A stretch of DNA of 5,764 bases from an uncultured Clostridia bacterium. GTDB lineage: Bacteria > Bacillota > Clostridia > Oscillospirales > CAG-272. A program made the position numbers and the translations under genes. Every line of letters begins with the position of its first letter. Position 1 is the first letter of the stretch. Shown in pieces: positions 1 to 5,764 of this stretch. The notes under the pieces were generated by a model. That model did not search any database and was not told where the DNA came from. It was given only the letters and a program-made list of their open reading frames with translations. The stretch is taken from positions 1-5,764 of the forward strand of contig CAMZFG010000078.1 in assembly GCA_947306035.1 (NCBI GenBank). The letters run 5' to 3'.

Positions 1-512
1 AGCGAGCGGGTGGTCTCGATGTACTCGTTGATGCCGTAGCCCTCGTCGCTGACGATCTTCTGCACGTCGGAGGGGTAACCCGGAATGGGATAGTGCCGGA
101 ACACGCGCACGCCGAGCCCCTCGAGCCGGCGCTGAAACGCCACGGCGGCGGGTTGCTCCGCATAGCGGGTCAGCACCACGCTGCCCACGTAAAGGCCGCT
201 GTCGCGGAAGGCGTCGATCAGGCGCAGCACGTCCTGGTCGTAGGTGATGCCGAGGTCGCCGCGCACCTTGTTCTTTTCAATATCGCCCGCGTTGATGACG
301 ATGACGATCTCCGCCTCGTCTTTCAGCTGCGCCAGCATGCGCACCTTGCTGTCCGGCGCAAAGCCCGGCAGCACCCGCGAGGCGTGATAGTCGTCAAACA
401 GTTTGCCGCCGAACTCCAGATAGAGTTTGCCGCCGAACTGCCCGATACGCTCCCGGATGTGCGCCGATTGCGTGCGAATGTACTTATCGTTATCAAAACC
501 GATCCTAAACAT
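1..512 (-). CDS. DUF1846 (UPF0371) family protein, N-terminal part
   Basis: The gene reads leftward from ATG at 512 and leaves the window after 170 codons without a stop, so only the N-terminal third or so is present (family members are usually near 500 residues, from memory). The start [12 protein letters not shown], followed by [29 protein letters not shown], then [21 protein letters not shown] and VSDEGYG, matches the strongly conserved N-terminus of DUF1846. The family occurs in Firmicutes and other bacteria; structures exist but I know of no established biochemical role. No signal peptide or membrane segment is visible, so it is probably cytosolic. The start is fixed by the family pattern and by an AAGGGGGG ribosome binding site at 521-528, eight bases upstream. 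It has its own promoter (568-596) and lies downstream of a terminator, so it is transcribed separately from the operon to its right. Family assignment is confident; function is unknown. Confidence 0.93.
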   Translation of the reverse strand, partial: MFRIGFDNDKYIRTQSAHIRERIGQFGGKLYLEFGGKLFDDYHASRVLPGFAPDSKVRMLAQLKDEAEIVIVINAGDIEKNKVRGDLGITYDQDVLRLIDAFRDSGLYVGSVVLTRYAEQPAAVAFQRRLEGLGVRVFRHYPIPGYPSDVQKIVSDEGYGINEYIETTRS

Positions 513-567
513 ACGTGTGTCCCCCCTTATATGCGCGCCCGTAAGAAACAAATAAAATAACATAAGA

Positions 568-596
568 AGTATAACACATTTTGCGGACGCTGGCAA
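568..596 (-). promoter_or_regulatory. Sigma-70/sigma-A-type promoter for the DUF1846 gene
   Basis: On the minus strand the -35 box TTGCCA (591-596) and the -10 box TATACT (568-573) are separated by exactly 17 bp. Transcription would start near 561 and give a leader of about 50 bases before the ATG at 512. The stretch around and below the -10 is AT-rich in an otherwise GC-rich window. No operator or riboswitch fold is evident in the leader. Confidence 0.75.
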
Positions 597-677
597 GAGA
601 TTTTTCGCGTCGATCCGTCAAAAAACGCAGAATTTACAATTCGCCCGCCGTGCTTTTTGCCGCGGCGCCGTTTTATC

Positions 678-703
678 AAAAAAGCCGCGCTTTGCGCGGC
701 TTT
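678..703 (-). terminator. Intrinsic terminator of the four-gene operon
   Basis: A perfect 10-bp inverted repeat (681-690 pairing with 694-703, core GCCGCGC/GCGCGGC) closes a three-base loop at 691-693. Read on the minus strand it is followed by six T residues (678-683, partly shared with the stem base). It begins 17 bases past the stop codon of the Toprim gene (stop at 720-722). On the plus strand the stem is followed only by TTTGC, so it is essentially one-directional. It separates the operon from the promoter of the DUF1846 gene. Confidence 0.9.
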
Positions 704-719
704 GCAAACCGGATCGGCG

Positions 720-1301
720 TCACAGCTTGTCCGCCGCCGCCCGGTATTCCTCTTTGGTGGCAACGACGTTCAGGGCCGCCAGCAGGGCGTTCGGCGTCAT
801 GCCCGGTGGCAGCCCGAACGAGGCGGCCAGCCGATCCCGCCGCGCGGCGCACCCCGCCGTGCCCGAAAGCCCGTCGGCAAACAGGTCGGCTTTCGTCAGC
901 CCCGCGTCTTTCGGGGGCGGCGCGTCGACGGCAAACGGAGCGAGAAGATCGTATAAAACGCCCCGTTCCTGGCCTTCCACGCCCAGCACTCCCGCCGCCG
1001 AGGGCTCTTTTTTGCGTTTTTCCTTACCCGCCACGCGCGGCACGTACAGGGGTATGACGCGCTCCCGCGGCACCGCCGCCCCGATATGCGAACGAATGAG
1101 CGTGCCCGCCCCGTCGGGGTCGGTCAAGACGATCAGGGGCGTTTTGGCGGCCAGCGCGCGGAGCAGGGCCGTTTTTTCCTTGCTCTTGAAAATGCCGAAA
1201 CCGTCCGTCGTCAAGATCTGCCCTTCCATCACGGAAAGCAGCCGCAGGCGGTCGTACTTGCCTTCCACGATGACCGGATAGGCGATATGCAGTTTTTCCA
1301 T
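720..1301 (-). CDS. Toprim/DUF4093 protein, RNase M5-like
   Basis: A protein of 193 residues if it starts at ATG 1301. The N-terminal half is a Toprim domain: the conserved acid sits in VIVEGKYD (Glu13) and the metal-binding DxD in LTDPDGAG (Asp61, Asp63), after a beta strand LIVL. The C-terminal half (about residues 95-193) has a basic linker, the motif GVLGVEGQE and an LTKADLF segment, consistent with the DUF4093/RNase M5 C-terminal domain. RNase M5 of Bacillus (186 residues) matures 5S rRNA and contains TDPDxPGExIR; here the same site reads TDPDGAGTLIR, so this may be a related subfamily rather than true RnmV. A GTG at 1310 is also in frame, but the GGTGA site at 1307-1311 favours the ATG. 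It is the last gene of the operon, with an 18-base gap after uppP and a terminator right behind it. A metal-dependent nuclease acting on structured RNA is the likely role; the substrate is not shown. Confidence 0.85.
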   Translation of the reverse strand: MEKLHIAYPVIVEGKYDRLRLLSVMEGQILTTDGFGIFKSKEKTALLRALAAKTPLIVLTDPDGAGTLIRSHIGAAVPRERVIPLYVPRVAGKEKRKKEPSAAGVLGVEGQERGVLYDLLAPFAVDAPPPKDAGLTKADLFADGLSGTAGCAARRDRLAASFGLPPGMTPNALLAALNVVATKEEYRAAADKL

Positions 1302-1306
1302 CACGG

Positions 1307-1316
1307 TCACCGCCCT
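1307..1316 (-). promoter_or_regulatory. Ribosome binding region deciding the Toprim gene start
   Basis: On the minus strand an AAAGGG run is followed by GGTGA at 1307-1311. GGTGA lies five bases before the ATG at 1301, a workable spacing. The alternative in-frame GTG at 1310 would overlap GGTGA and leave only about two bases after AAGGG, so it is less likely. The preferred protein begins MEKLHIAYPV. Confidence 0.55.
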
Positions 1317-1319
1317 TTT

Positions 1320-2174
1320 TCAAATGTAATGGTGAAAATACAGTATCAGCACGGCCGTGCCGAGCAGGATGCGATAGACGCCGAAGCAGGCGAACGAATG
1401 CCGCCGCACGAACGCCGTCAGCGTGCGCAGCACCAAAAGCGAAACGACAAACGCGCCGATCATGCCCGCCGCCAGCAGCAGCCGTTCGTCGCCCGTCAGC
1501 CGCCCGCCGCCCGTCAGGAACCGCGCCGTGCGCAGCGCCGCCGCGCCCGCCATGACGGGCGCGCCGAGCAAAAAGGAGAACGAGGCCGCCGTGGGGCGAT
1601 CCAGCCCGCAGACAAGGCCGCCGAAAATGGTCGCGCCGGAACGCGAAGTGCCCGGCACCAGCGACAACACTTGAAAAGCGCCCACGCCCGCGGCGCGGCG
1701 GGGCGAAATATCCGTCAGATCACGCACCGTTGCGGGGCTTTTTCGCACCGGCAGCAAAAACAGCACGCCGTAAAGGATCAGCATGGCCGCCACCACGGGC
1801 ACCCGAAAGAGGTACCGTTCCAAAAGATCGTCGAGCAGAAAGCCGACGAGCGCCGCGGGCAGAGCGGCCACCAGGATCCTGCCCCACAGCGTCAGCACTT
1901 CGCGCCGCCAAAAGAACCGCCCTTTTCCAGCACCGTCAGCGCCCGTTTCGGCGGCAGGCAGCCGCCCGACGGGCCAAAGGTGGTCAAAATACAGGATCGG
2001 CACCGCCAGCATGGCGCCGAACTGCACCAGCACCTCGAACAGCGCGAAAAAGCCGTTATCCACCGGCGGCAATACCTGCCGCAAAAGGATCAGATGTCCC
2101 GTCGAAGAGACGGGCAGCCATTCCGTCAGCCCTTCCAATATACCGTAGATCAACCCCGTCAGTATCGCGCGCAT
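1320..2174 (-). CDS. uppP: Undecaprenyl-diphosphatase UppP (BacA family)
   Basis: This integral membrane phosphatase converts undecaprenyl diphosphate to the monophosphate, recycling the lipid carrier for peptidoglycan and other wall polymers; overexpression of family members gives bacitracin resistance. From ATG 2174 it has 284 residues, a normal family length. Both catalytic signatures are present: EGLTEWLPVSSTGH at residues 14-27 (Glu14, Glu18, His27) and PGTSRSGAT at 174-182 (Arg178). Hydrophobic segments appear throughout, for example around residues 43-63, 100-114, 127-142 and the C-terminal GTAVLILYFHHYI; a charged loop near 70-92 lies between early helices. In-frame GTG 2186 and ATG 2183 lie upstream, but the AGAGGTG site at 2184-2190 would overlap them and stands nine bases before ATG 2174. 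It is third in the operon, 75 bases after rarA. Identification is very secure. Confidence 0.97.
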   Translation of the reverse strand: MRAILTGLIYGILEGLTEWLPVSSTGHLILLRQVLPPVDNGFFALFEVLVQFGAMLAVPILYFDHLWPVGRLPAAETGADGAGKGRFFWRREVLTLWGRILVAALPAALVGFLLDDLLERYLFRVPVVAAMLILYGVLFLLPVRKSPATVRDLTDISPRRAAGVGAFQVLSLVPGTSRSGATIFGGLVCGLDRPTAASFSFLLGAPVMAGAAALRTARFLTGGGRLTGDERLLLAAGMIGAFVVSLLVLRTLTAFVRRHSFACFGVYRILLGTAVLILYFHHYI

Positions 2175-2183
2175 AAAAAGCAT

Positions 2184-2190
2184 CACCTCT
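2184..2190 (-). promoter_or_regulatory. Ribosome binding site deciding the uppP start
   Basis: AGAGGTG on the minus strand stands nine bases upstream of the ATG at 2174. The in-frame GTG (2186) and ATG (2183) overlap or abut this site and so cannot use it. Starting at 2174 gives MRAILTGLIYG directly before the first catalytic motif, as in known UppP proteins. Confidence 0.7.
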
Positions 2191-2249
2191 GCCGTTTACC
2201 CTATGCGGCGGGGGCGCTTTTTATGCGGCAGGTCGGGGCAAGGTGTCGT

Positions 2250-3494
2250 TTATTTCTTTTTGCCGCCGTGCTCGCGGATATAGGCGGCATACGCCGCGGC
2301 GGCCTGTTCCGTCTTGTTGTCGCCCGGCTTGTAATACCGTCTGTCTTTGAGATCGTCGGGCAGATATTGCTGCGGCACGTAGTCGCAGGTGTAGTCGTGC
2401 GGATAGATATAGCCCTTGAACAGCGGCGAGCGCAGATGCAGGGGGACCGTTGTGCCTTTGCCCTGCTCCACGTCTGCCATGGCGGCGGCCAACGCCGCGT
2501 AGGCCGTGTTCGATTTCGGCGCCGTCGCCAGAAGGATCGCCGCGTGGGCCAGCGGGATCTGCGCCTCGGGCAGGCCCAGTTCCACCGCCGACTCGCAGCA
2601 GGCGCGCACGATAGCGGCCGCCTGCGGATAGGCAAGGCCGATATCCTCGCTGGCGATCACCTGCAAACGGCGGCACAGCGACAGAAGTTCGCCCGCCGCC
2701 ACCAGTTTGGCCACGTAAAAGGCCGTGGCGTCGGGGTCGGAGCCGCGAATGGATTTTTGCAGGCAGGACAAAAGATCATAGTACGTGTCGTCGTTGAAGT
2801 TGCCGGACTTGACGAAAAAGCCGTCGACTTCCCCGGTCGTGACGGCGGCTCCCTCGCCCTGCCCCGCGGCGAAGTAGGCGTTTTCCAAAAGTCCGATGCC
2901 GCGGCGCACGTCGCCCCGCACAAGGCCCGCGATATAGGAGAGCACCTCGTCCGTTGCCGTCACCGCCGTTTTATGCTCGCGGTTGAGATAGTCGAGCGCC
3001 CGCGTCAGCGCCGGCACCATGTCGGCGGCCGACACCGGTTTGAACTCGAACAGCGAGGCGCGGGAGAGAATGGCGTTATAGATGTAGAAATGCGGGTTCT
3101 CGGTCGTCGACGCGATCAGGGTCACCCGCCCGTCCTCGATGTATTCGAGCAGACTTTGCTGCTGCTTGCGGTTGAAGTACTGGATCTCGTCGAGATACAG
3201 CAGAATGCCGCCTGAACCGAACAGGTTGTTGGTTTGTGAAAGAACGTCCTTGACTTGCGCCAACGTGGCCGTGGTGCAGTTGAGCCGGTGAAACACCATG
3301 CCCGACATTTTGGCGATCACGGCGGCCGCCGTGGTCTTGCCCGTGCCGGGAGGGCCGAAAAAGATCATGTTGGTCACGCGGCCGCTCTCCACCATGCGCC
3401 GCACCACGCCGCGGGGGCCGAACAGATGCGCCTGCCCCACGATCTCGTCAAACGAATTCGGGCGCAGCACGTCGGCAAGTTGCTCGTTTTTCAT
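2250..3494 (-). CDS. rarA: Replication-associated recombination protein A (RarA/MgsA), AAA+ ATPase
   Basis: RarA is a clamp-loader-like AAA+ ATPase that acts at stalled replication forks and single-strand gaps in the cytosol; relatives are E. coli RarA/MgsA and eukaryotic WRNIP1. The 414-residue protein shows the whole family order: N-terminal LADVLRPNSFDEIVGQ, Walker A GPPGTGKT (residues 47-54), Walker B LYLDEIQ (Asp102, Glu103), sensor 1 STTENP (129-134), a candidate arginine finger in ILSRAS (Arg145), sensor 2 GDVRR (194-198), and the C-terminal tetramerisation region with SEDIGLAYP, LATAPKSN, KGYIYPHD and QQYLPDDLK. The start at ATG 3494 is set by GGGGGAG at 3501-3507, six bases upstream; an in-frame ATG 12 codons earlier lies inside the U32 gene. 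Only one base separates the U32 stop from this ATG, so translational coupling is likely. The Walker B context DEIQYF differs from the DEIHRF of E. coli, which I take as lineage variation. Confidence 0.97.
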   Translation of the reverse strand: MKNEQLADVLRPNSFDEIVGQAHLFGPRGVVRRMVESGRVTNMIFFGPPGTGKTTAAAVIAKMSGMVFHRLNCTTATLAQVKDVLSQTNNLFGSGGILLYLDEIQYFNRKQQQSLLEYIEDGRVTLIASTTENPHFYIYNAILSRASLFEFKPVSAADMVPALTRALDYLNREHKTAVTATDEVLSYIAGLVRGDVRRGIGLLENAYFAAGQGEGAAVTTGEVDGFFVKSGNFNDDTYYDLLSCLQKSIRGSDPDATAFYVAKLVAAGELLSLCRRLQVIASEDIGLAYPQAAAIVRACCESAVELGLPEAQIPLAHAAILLATAPKSNTAYAALAAAMADVEQGKGTTVPLHLRSPLFKGYIYPHDYTCDYVPQQYLPDDLKDRRYYKPGDNKTEQAAAAYAAYIREHGGKKK

Positions 3495-3495
3495 A

Positions 3496-4767
3496 TCATT
3501 CTCCCCCTTTTTCGGCTTTTCCGGCATCACCGGCGCGCAGGATATCGCCCGGCTCCGCCCACGCGGGCAAATAAATATAGTAGGTCATCAGCGGGTGCGG
3601 CGTGCTTTCCAGCACCGCGCCCGTCTCGTCGTACAGTTCGTCGGCCGTCAGCGGCACGCCGACGCGCCCCGGAGACAGCAGTTCGATCGCTTCTCCCCGC
3701 GTCAGTTTGTTGCGCTGGGTCACGCGGCAGAGAACGCTGCCGTTTTTCTCGGTCGGAACGCCGGGCAAGACCGCCCTTGACTCCGCCACCGTCGCCAGAT
3801 ACGCTTTTTCCCGCAGGTAGCCGGGACGCTCACAGAGCTGCGGGGTCTTGCCGGGCTCGTCAAACCAAAATCCGGTGCAGTATTCCCTGTGCGAAACGCT
3901 TTCGACCTCGCGGTACCAGGCCTCGTCGAACGCGTAGTGCGCGGGGTCTTTGCGGTAGGCGTCCATCGCCATGCGATAGGCGTTGGTCACCGCCGCCGCG
4001 TAGTAGGCGCTTTTGACGCGCCCCTCGATCTTGAACGCGCCGACGCCCGCCTCGATCAGTTCGGGCAGGTGACGAATGCTGCACAGATCTTTGGACGACA
4101 TGATAAAGGTGCCGTTTTCGTTCTGCTCGATCGGCATGGGCTGTTCGGGTCGTTTCTCTTCGGTAATGGTATAGTTCCAGCGGCAGGGCTGCGCGCAGGC
4201 GCCCCGGTTGGCGTCGCGCCCCGTCAACAGGTTGGAGAGCATGCACCGCCCGCTGTACGCCACGCACATCGACCCGTGCACAAAGGTCTCCAGCGTCACT
4301 TCCGGCACCGCCTCGTGAATGGCCCTGACCTCGTCGAGCGTCAGTTCCCTTGCCAGCACCAGCCGCGCCGCGCCGAGGGCCGCATAGGCGCGGGCCGCCG
4401 CGGGACTGACGATGCTGGCCTGCGTCGAGACGTGGATCTCGGCCGTCGGCCACAGTTCTTTGATCGTTGCCAGCACGCCGAGGTCGGTCACGATCAGGCC
4501 GTCCGGCCCGATCTCTTTGAGCCGCGCCAGATACGCGCGCAGCGCGGGATACTCGCCCCCGTGCGGCAGCGTGTTGACCGTCACGTAACATTTCCTGCCC
4601 CGTTCATGGGTATATGCGACGGCTTCGGCCAGTTCCCGCTCGTCGAAATTGTCGGCCGCCGAGCGCATGCCGAAGCGTTTGCCGGCCAGGTAGACCGCGT
4701 CCGCGCCGAAGCGCAGGGCGACTTTCAGTTTTTCAAAGTTGCCCGCGGGCGCCAACAGTTCCGTCAC
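3496..4767 (-). CDS. U32-family protein of the TrhP type, probable Fe-S tRNA hydroxylation enzyme
   Basis: Usually annotated as a U32 peptidase. TrhP members (E. coli YegQ, Bacillus YrrN/YrrO) instead hydroxylate the wobble uridine of tRNAs to ho5U34 using prephenate. From GTG 4767 the protein has 423 residues, close to Bacillus YrrO. It opens with TELLAPAGNFEKLKVAL and GADAVYLAGKRFGMR, carries the U32 signature ETFVHGSMCVAYSGRC (160-175), then RGACAQPCRW and SSKDLCSIRHLPELI, and FKIEGRVKSAYY. Cys168, Cys175, Cys191 and Cys229 are spaced like the four [4Fe-4S] ligands known in related UbiU; Cys195 is an extra candidate. A C-terminal beta-rich domain (about 330-415, with TQRNKLTRGEAIEL, HPLMTYYI and AEPGDILRA) matches the TrhP-type extension. 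The start is set by AAAGGAG at 4775-4781; an upstream in-frame ATG (4857) lies beyond the promoter and is rejected. First gene of the operon. Family is certain; the tRNA role is inferred, and RlhA-like rRNA modification is an alternative. Confidence 0.92.
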   Translation of the reverse strand: MTELLAPAGNFEKLKVALRFGADAVYLAGKRFGMRSAADNFDERELAEAVAYTHERGRKCYVTVNTLPHGGEYPALRAYLARLKEIGPDGLIVTDLGVLATIKELWPTAEIHVSTQASIVSPAAARAYAALGAARLVLARELTLDEVRAIHEAVPEVTLETFVHGSMCVAYSGRCMLSNLLTGRDANRGACAQPCRWNYTITEEKRPEQPMPIEQNENGTFIMSSKDLCSIRHLPELIEAGVGAFKIEGRVKSAYYAAAVTNAYRMAMDAYRKDPAHYAFDEAWYREVESVSHREYCTGFWFDEPGKTPQLCERPGYLREKAYLATVAESRAVLPGVPTEKNGSVLCRVTQRNKLTRGEAIELLSPGRVGVPLTADELYDETGAVLESTPHPLMTYYIYLPAWAEPGDILRAGDAGKAEKGGE

Positions 4768-4774
4768 GGTCGTG

Positions 4775-4781
4775 CTCCTTT
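4775..4781 (-). promoter_or_regulatory. Ribosome binding site deciding the GTG start of the U32 gene
   Basis: AAAGGAG on the minus strand lies seven bases before a GTG at 4767. This start puts the conserved TELLAPAGN at the extreme N-terminus, as in the family. The in-frame ATG at 4857 would add 30 non-conserved basic residues and sits upstream of the predicted transcription start. Confidence 0.85.
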
Positions 4782-4798
4782 CTCTCGTTTCTTTCTTT

Positions 4799-4827
4799 AT
4801 TATAGACCGCGCGCGCCCCGCTGTCAA
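4799..4827 (-). promoter_or_regulatory. Consensus sigma-A promoter of the U32-rarA-uppP-Toprim operon
   Basis: On the minus strand the -35 box is TTGACA (4822-4827) and the -10 box TATAAT (4799-4804), both perfect consensus with a 17-bp spacer. The spacer is almost pure G and C. Transcription would begin near 4792 and leave a leader of about 25 bases before the GTG at 4767, too short for a riboswitch. No further convincing promoter was seen before the terminator at 678-703. Confidence 0.9.
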
Positions 4828-4847
4828 GAAATCCCGCTTTTTTCTTG
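4825..4847. promoter_or_regulatory. Dyad between the divergent promoters, possible operator
   Basis: CAAGAAA (4825-4831) and TTTCTTG (4841-4847) form a perfect 7-bp inverted repeat with a nine-base gap, exactly between the two divergent promoters and overlapping both -35 boxes. It could be an operator for one regulator acting on both transcripts. Part of the symmetry follows simply from two facing -35 boxes starting with TTG, so the regulatory reading is weak. Confidence 0.3.
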
Positions 4848-4873
4848 CAAAGCGCATGCGAGTGTGCTATAAT
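4845..4873 (+). promoter_or_regulatory. Extended -10 promoter of the SDR gene
   Basis: The -35 box TTGCAA (4845-4850) and perfect -10 box TATAAT (4868-4873) are spaced by 17 bp, and the -10 is preceded by TGC, giving an extended -10 element. Transcription would start near 4880, about 38 bases before the ATG at 4918. The two -35 boxes of the divergent pair are 17 bp apart (4828-4844). Confidence 0.88.
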
Positions 4874-4917
4874 GGATGCGAACGAGCGCGCCCCGTCGGC
4901 GCGGAAAGGAGAACGCC

Positions 4918-5764
4918 ATGGATCCGGCCGTCTGGCGGCAAGCGCATCTTTCTGATCTTTGCGGCAAAGTCGCCGTCGTCACCGGCGGCAACAGCGGCCT
5001 CGGCTTTGAGACCGCCCTGGGACTTGCCGAGCGCGGGGCGGCTCTTGTGCTGGCCTGCCGCGACCCGAAAAAAGCGGAAGACGCCCGCGCGCGGTTGCTG
5101 ACGCGCTTTCCCGCCGCCGTCGTCGATCTGCTGCCGCTCGACCTTTCCTCGCTGGCTTCCGTTGCCGATTTTGCGGGGCAGCTGGCGGCAAGGTATCAAA
5201 AAATCGATCTGTTCGTGCATTGCGCCGGGGTGTACTATCCCCGCGAGAAAACGACGAAAGACGGCTATCCCATGACCGTCGGCGTCAACGCGCTCGGCAC
5301 CGTGCGGCTCACCGAGGCGACCCTGCCGCTGCTGGCAAAGGACGGGCGCGTCGTGTTCGTCACCAGCATGACCGACCGCCGCGGCCGCGTCAAGACGACG
5401 CCGCTGGCCGACGACGCCGCGAGCGGTTACGCCGCCTATTGCCGCAGCAAGTTTCTTTTGTCCGGCTACGCGTGCCGAAAAGCCGCCGAACGGGGCGAGA
5501 ACGAACCGGCTTTCACGGCGGCGCACCCGGGCGTGACCCAAACGCCGCTTCTTTCCGCCGACAAAACGGCGGGCGTGCCGCTTTGGTCGCGCGTTTGGCA
5601 CACCGTTTTGTACCGTTTTACCCATTCGCCGCAAAAAGCCGCCCTCTCCGTTCTCGCGGCGGCCGCCGACCCGACCGTGCAAAACGGCGACTATATCGGC
5701 CCGCGCGGCCTCTTCGGTATCAGCGGCTATCCCAAAAAGATCGCCTTTTGCCGCCGCGTTCGCA
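4918..5764 (+). CDS. Short-chain dehydrogenase/reductase (SDR), 3' end outside window
   Basis: An NAD(P)-dependent oxidoreductase of the classical SDR fold; 282 codons are visible with no stop, so the gene runs past the right edge, probably by little given usual lengths of 250-310 residues. The nucleotide-binding motif is TGGNSGLG (22-29); Arg48 after the second strand (LACRD) suggests NADP preference. DLSSL (75-79) follows the third strand, HCAGVY (101-106) replaces the usual NNAG, and Asn124, Ser150 (VFVTSMT), Tyr174 and Lys178 (YCRSK) complete the catalytic tetrad. HPGVTQTPLL follows as in retinol-dehydrogenase-like and WWOX-like SDRs, the closest group I recognise. Start ATG 4918 is backed by AAAGGAG at 4905-4911, six bases upstream, and by its own promoter. 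It is divergent from the operon and shares no clear pathway with it. Substrate is unknown. Family call is very secure. Confidence 0.94.
   Translation, partial: MDPAVWRQAHLSDLCGKVAVVTGGNSGLGFETALGLAERGAALVLACRDPKKAEDARARLLTRFPAAVVDLLPLDLSSLASVADFAGQLAARYQKIDLFVHCAGVYYPREKTTKDGYPMTVGVNALGTVRLTEATLPLLAKDGRVVFVTSMTDRRGRVKTTPLADDAASGYAAYCRSKFLLSGYACRKAAERGENEPAFTAAHPGVTQTPLLSADKTAGVPLWSRVWHTVLYRFTHSPQKAALSVLAAAADPTVQNGDYIGPRGLFGISGYPKKIAFCRRVR

Noticed and set aside
400..439. A perfect 16-bp direct repeat (400-415 and 424-439).
   Set aside because: It lies in the DUF1846 coding region, is spaced by exactly eight codons, and encodes the two FGGKL segments that are part of the normal family sequence.
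597..677. Possible small gene or second promoter between the terminator and the DUF1846 promoter.
   Set aside because: A TTGACG hexamer on the minus strand lacks a -10 box at 16-18 bp, and no short frame with a ribosome binding site was seen.
2175..2249. Possible internal promoter or terminator between rarA and uppP.
   Set aside because: Only weak -35-like TTGCCC and no -10 at suitable spacing were found, and no stem followed by a T run; a short repeated TATGCGGC looks like chance.
1086..3215. A 709-codon open frame on the plus strand, antisense to uppP and rarA.
   Set aside because: Its translation is rich in Arg, Gln, His and Ala with no recognisable domain, and it lies opposite two certain genes. 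Long antisense frames are expected in GC-rich coding DNA where stops are scarce in this phase.
4768..4857. An N-terminal extension of the U32 protein beginning at ATG 4857.
   Set aside because: The 30 extra basic residues are not a family feature, and this ATG lies upstream of the consensus promoter and predicted transcription start.
3889..4872. A 327-codon plus-strand open frame antisense to the U32 gene.
   Set aside because: Same GC-rich shadow effect: low-complexity composition, no ribosome binding site of note, and it crosses the divergent promoter region.
4867..5682. A 271-codon minus-strand open frame opposite the SDR gene.
   Set aside because: The plus strand encodes an unmistakable SDR with all catalytic motifs and its own promoter; the antisense product is Gly/Arg-rich and matches nothing I know.

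Overview
The window reads as ordinary chromosome from a GC-rich (above 60% by eye) Gram-positive anaerobe of the Clostridia type. This is inferred from the gene set (DUF1846, a Toprim/DUF4093 RNase M5-like protein, a TrhP-type U32 protein, RarA, UppP), from strong AGGAGG-like ribosome binding sites and from near-consensus sigma-70/sigma-A promoters. Genus cannot be told from this sequence. No mobile element, CRISPR array, rRNA or tRNA was seen, and nearly every base is accounted for.

Layout, left to right. Bases 1-512 hold the N-terminal part of a DUF1846 (UPF0371) gene on the minus strand; it runs out of the left edge and has its own promoter at 568-596. Bases 678-703 form a strong minus-strand intrinsic terminator. 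It closes a four-gene minus-strand operon, read from right to left: a U32-family Fe-S protein of the TrhP type (4767-3496, GTG start), rarA (3494-2250, one base after the U32 stop), uppP (2174-1320) and a small Toprim/DUF4093 RNase M5-like gene (1301-720). One consensus promoter (TTGACA, 17 bp, TATAAT) at 4799-4827 appears to drive the whole operon. Back to back with it, a second strong promoter (4845-4873) drives a plus-strand short-chain dehydrogenase/reductase (from 4918) that runs out of the right edge.

The operon groups housekeeping functions that do not form one pathway: probable tRNA wobble-uridine modification (U32), rescue of stalled replication forks (RarA), recycling of the undecaprenyl lipid carrier for cell-wall synthesis (UppP), and a probable Toprim nuclease. 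Tight spacing, possible translational coupling and the single terminator argue for co-transcription.

I see no convincing new system. The points most worth a second look are the divergent, symmetric promoter region, the RNase M5-like gene set apart from its usual context, and the DUF1846 protein of unknown function. Several very long open frames on the plus strand opposite the operon are judged artefacts of GC-rich coding.
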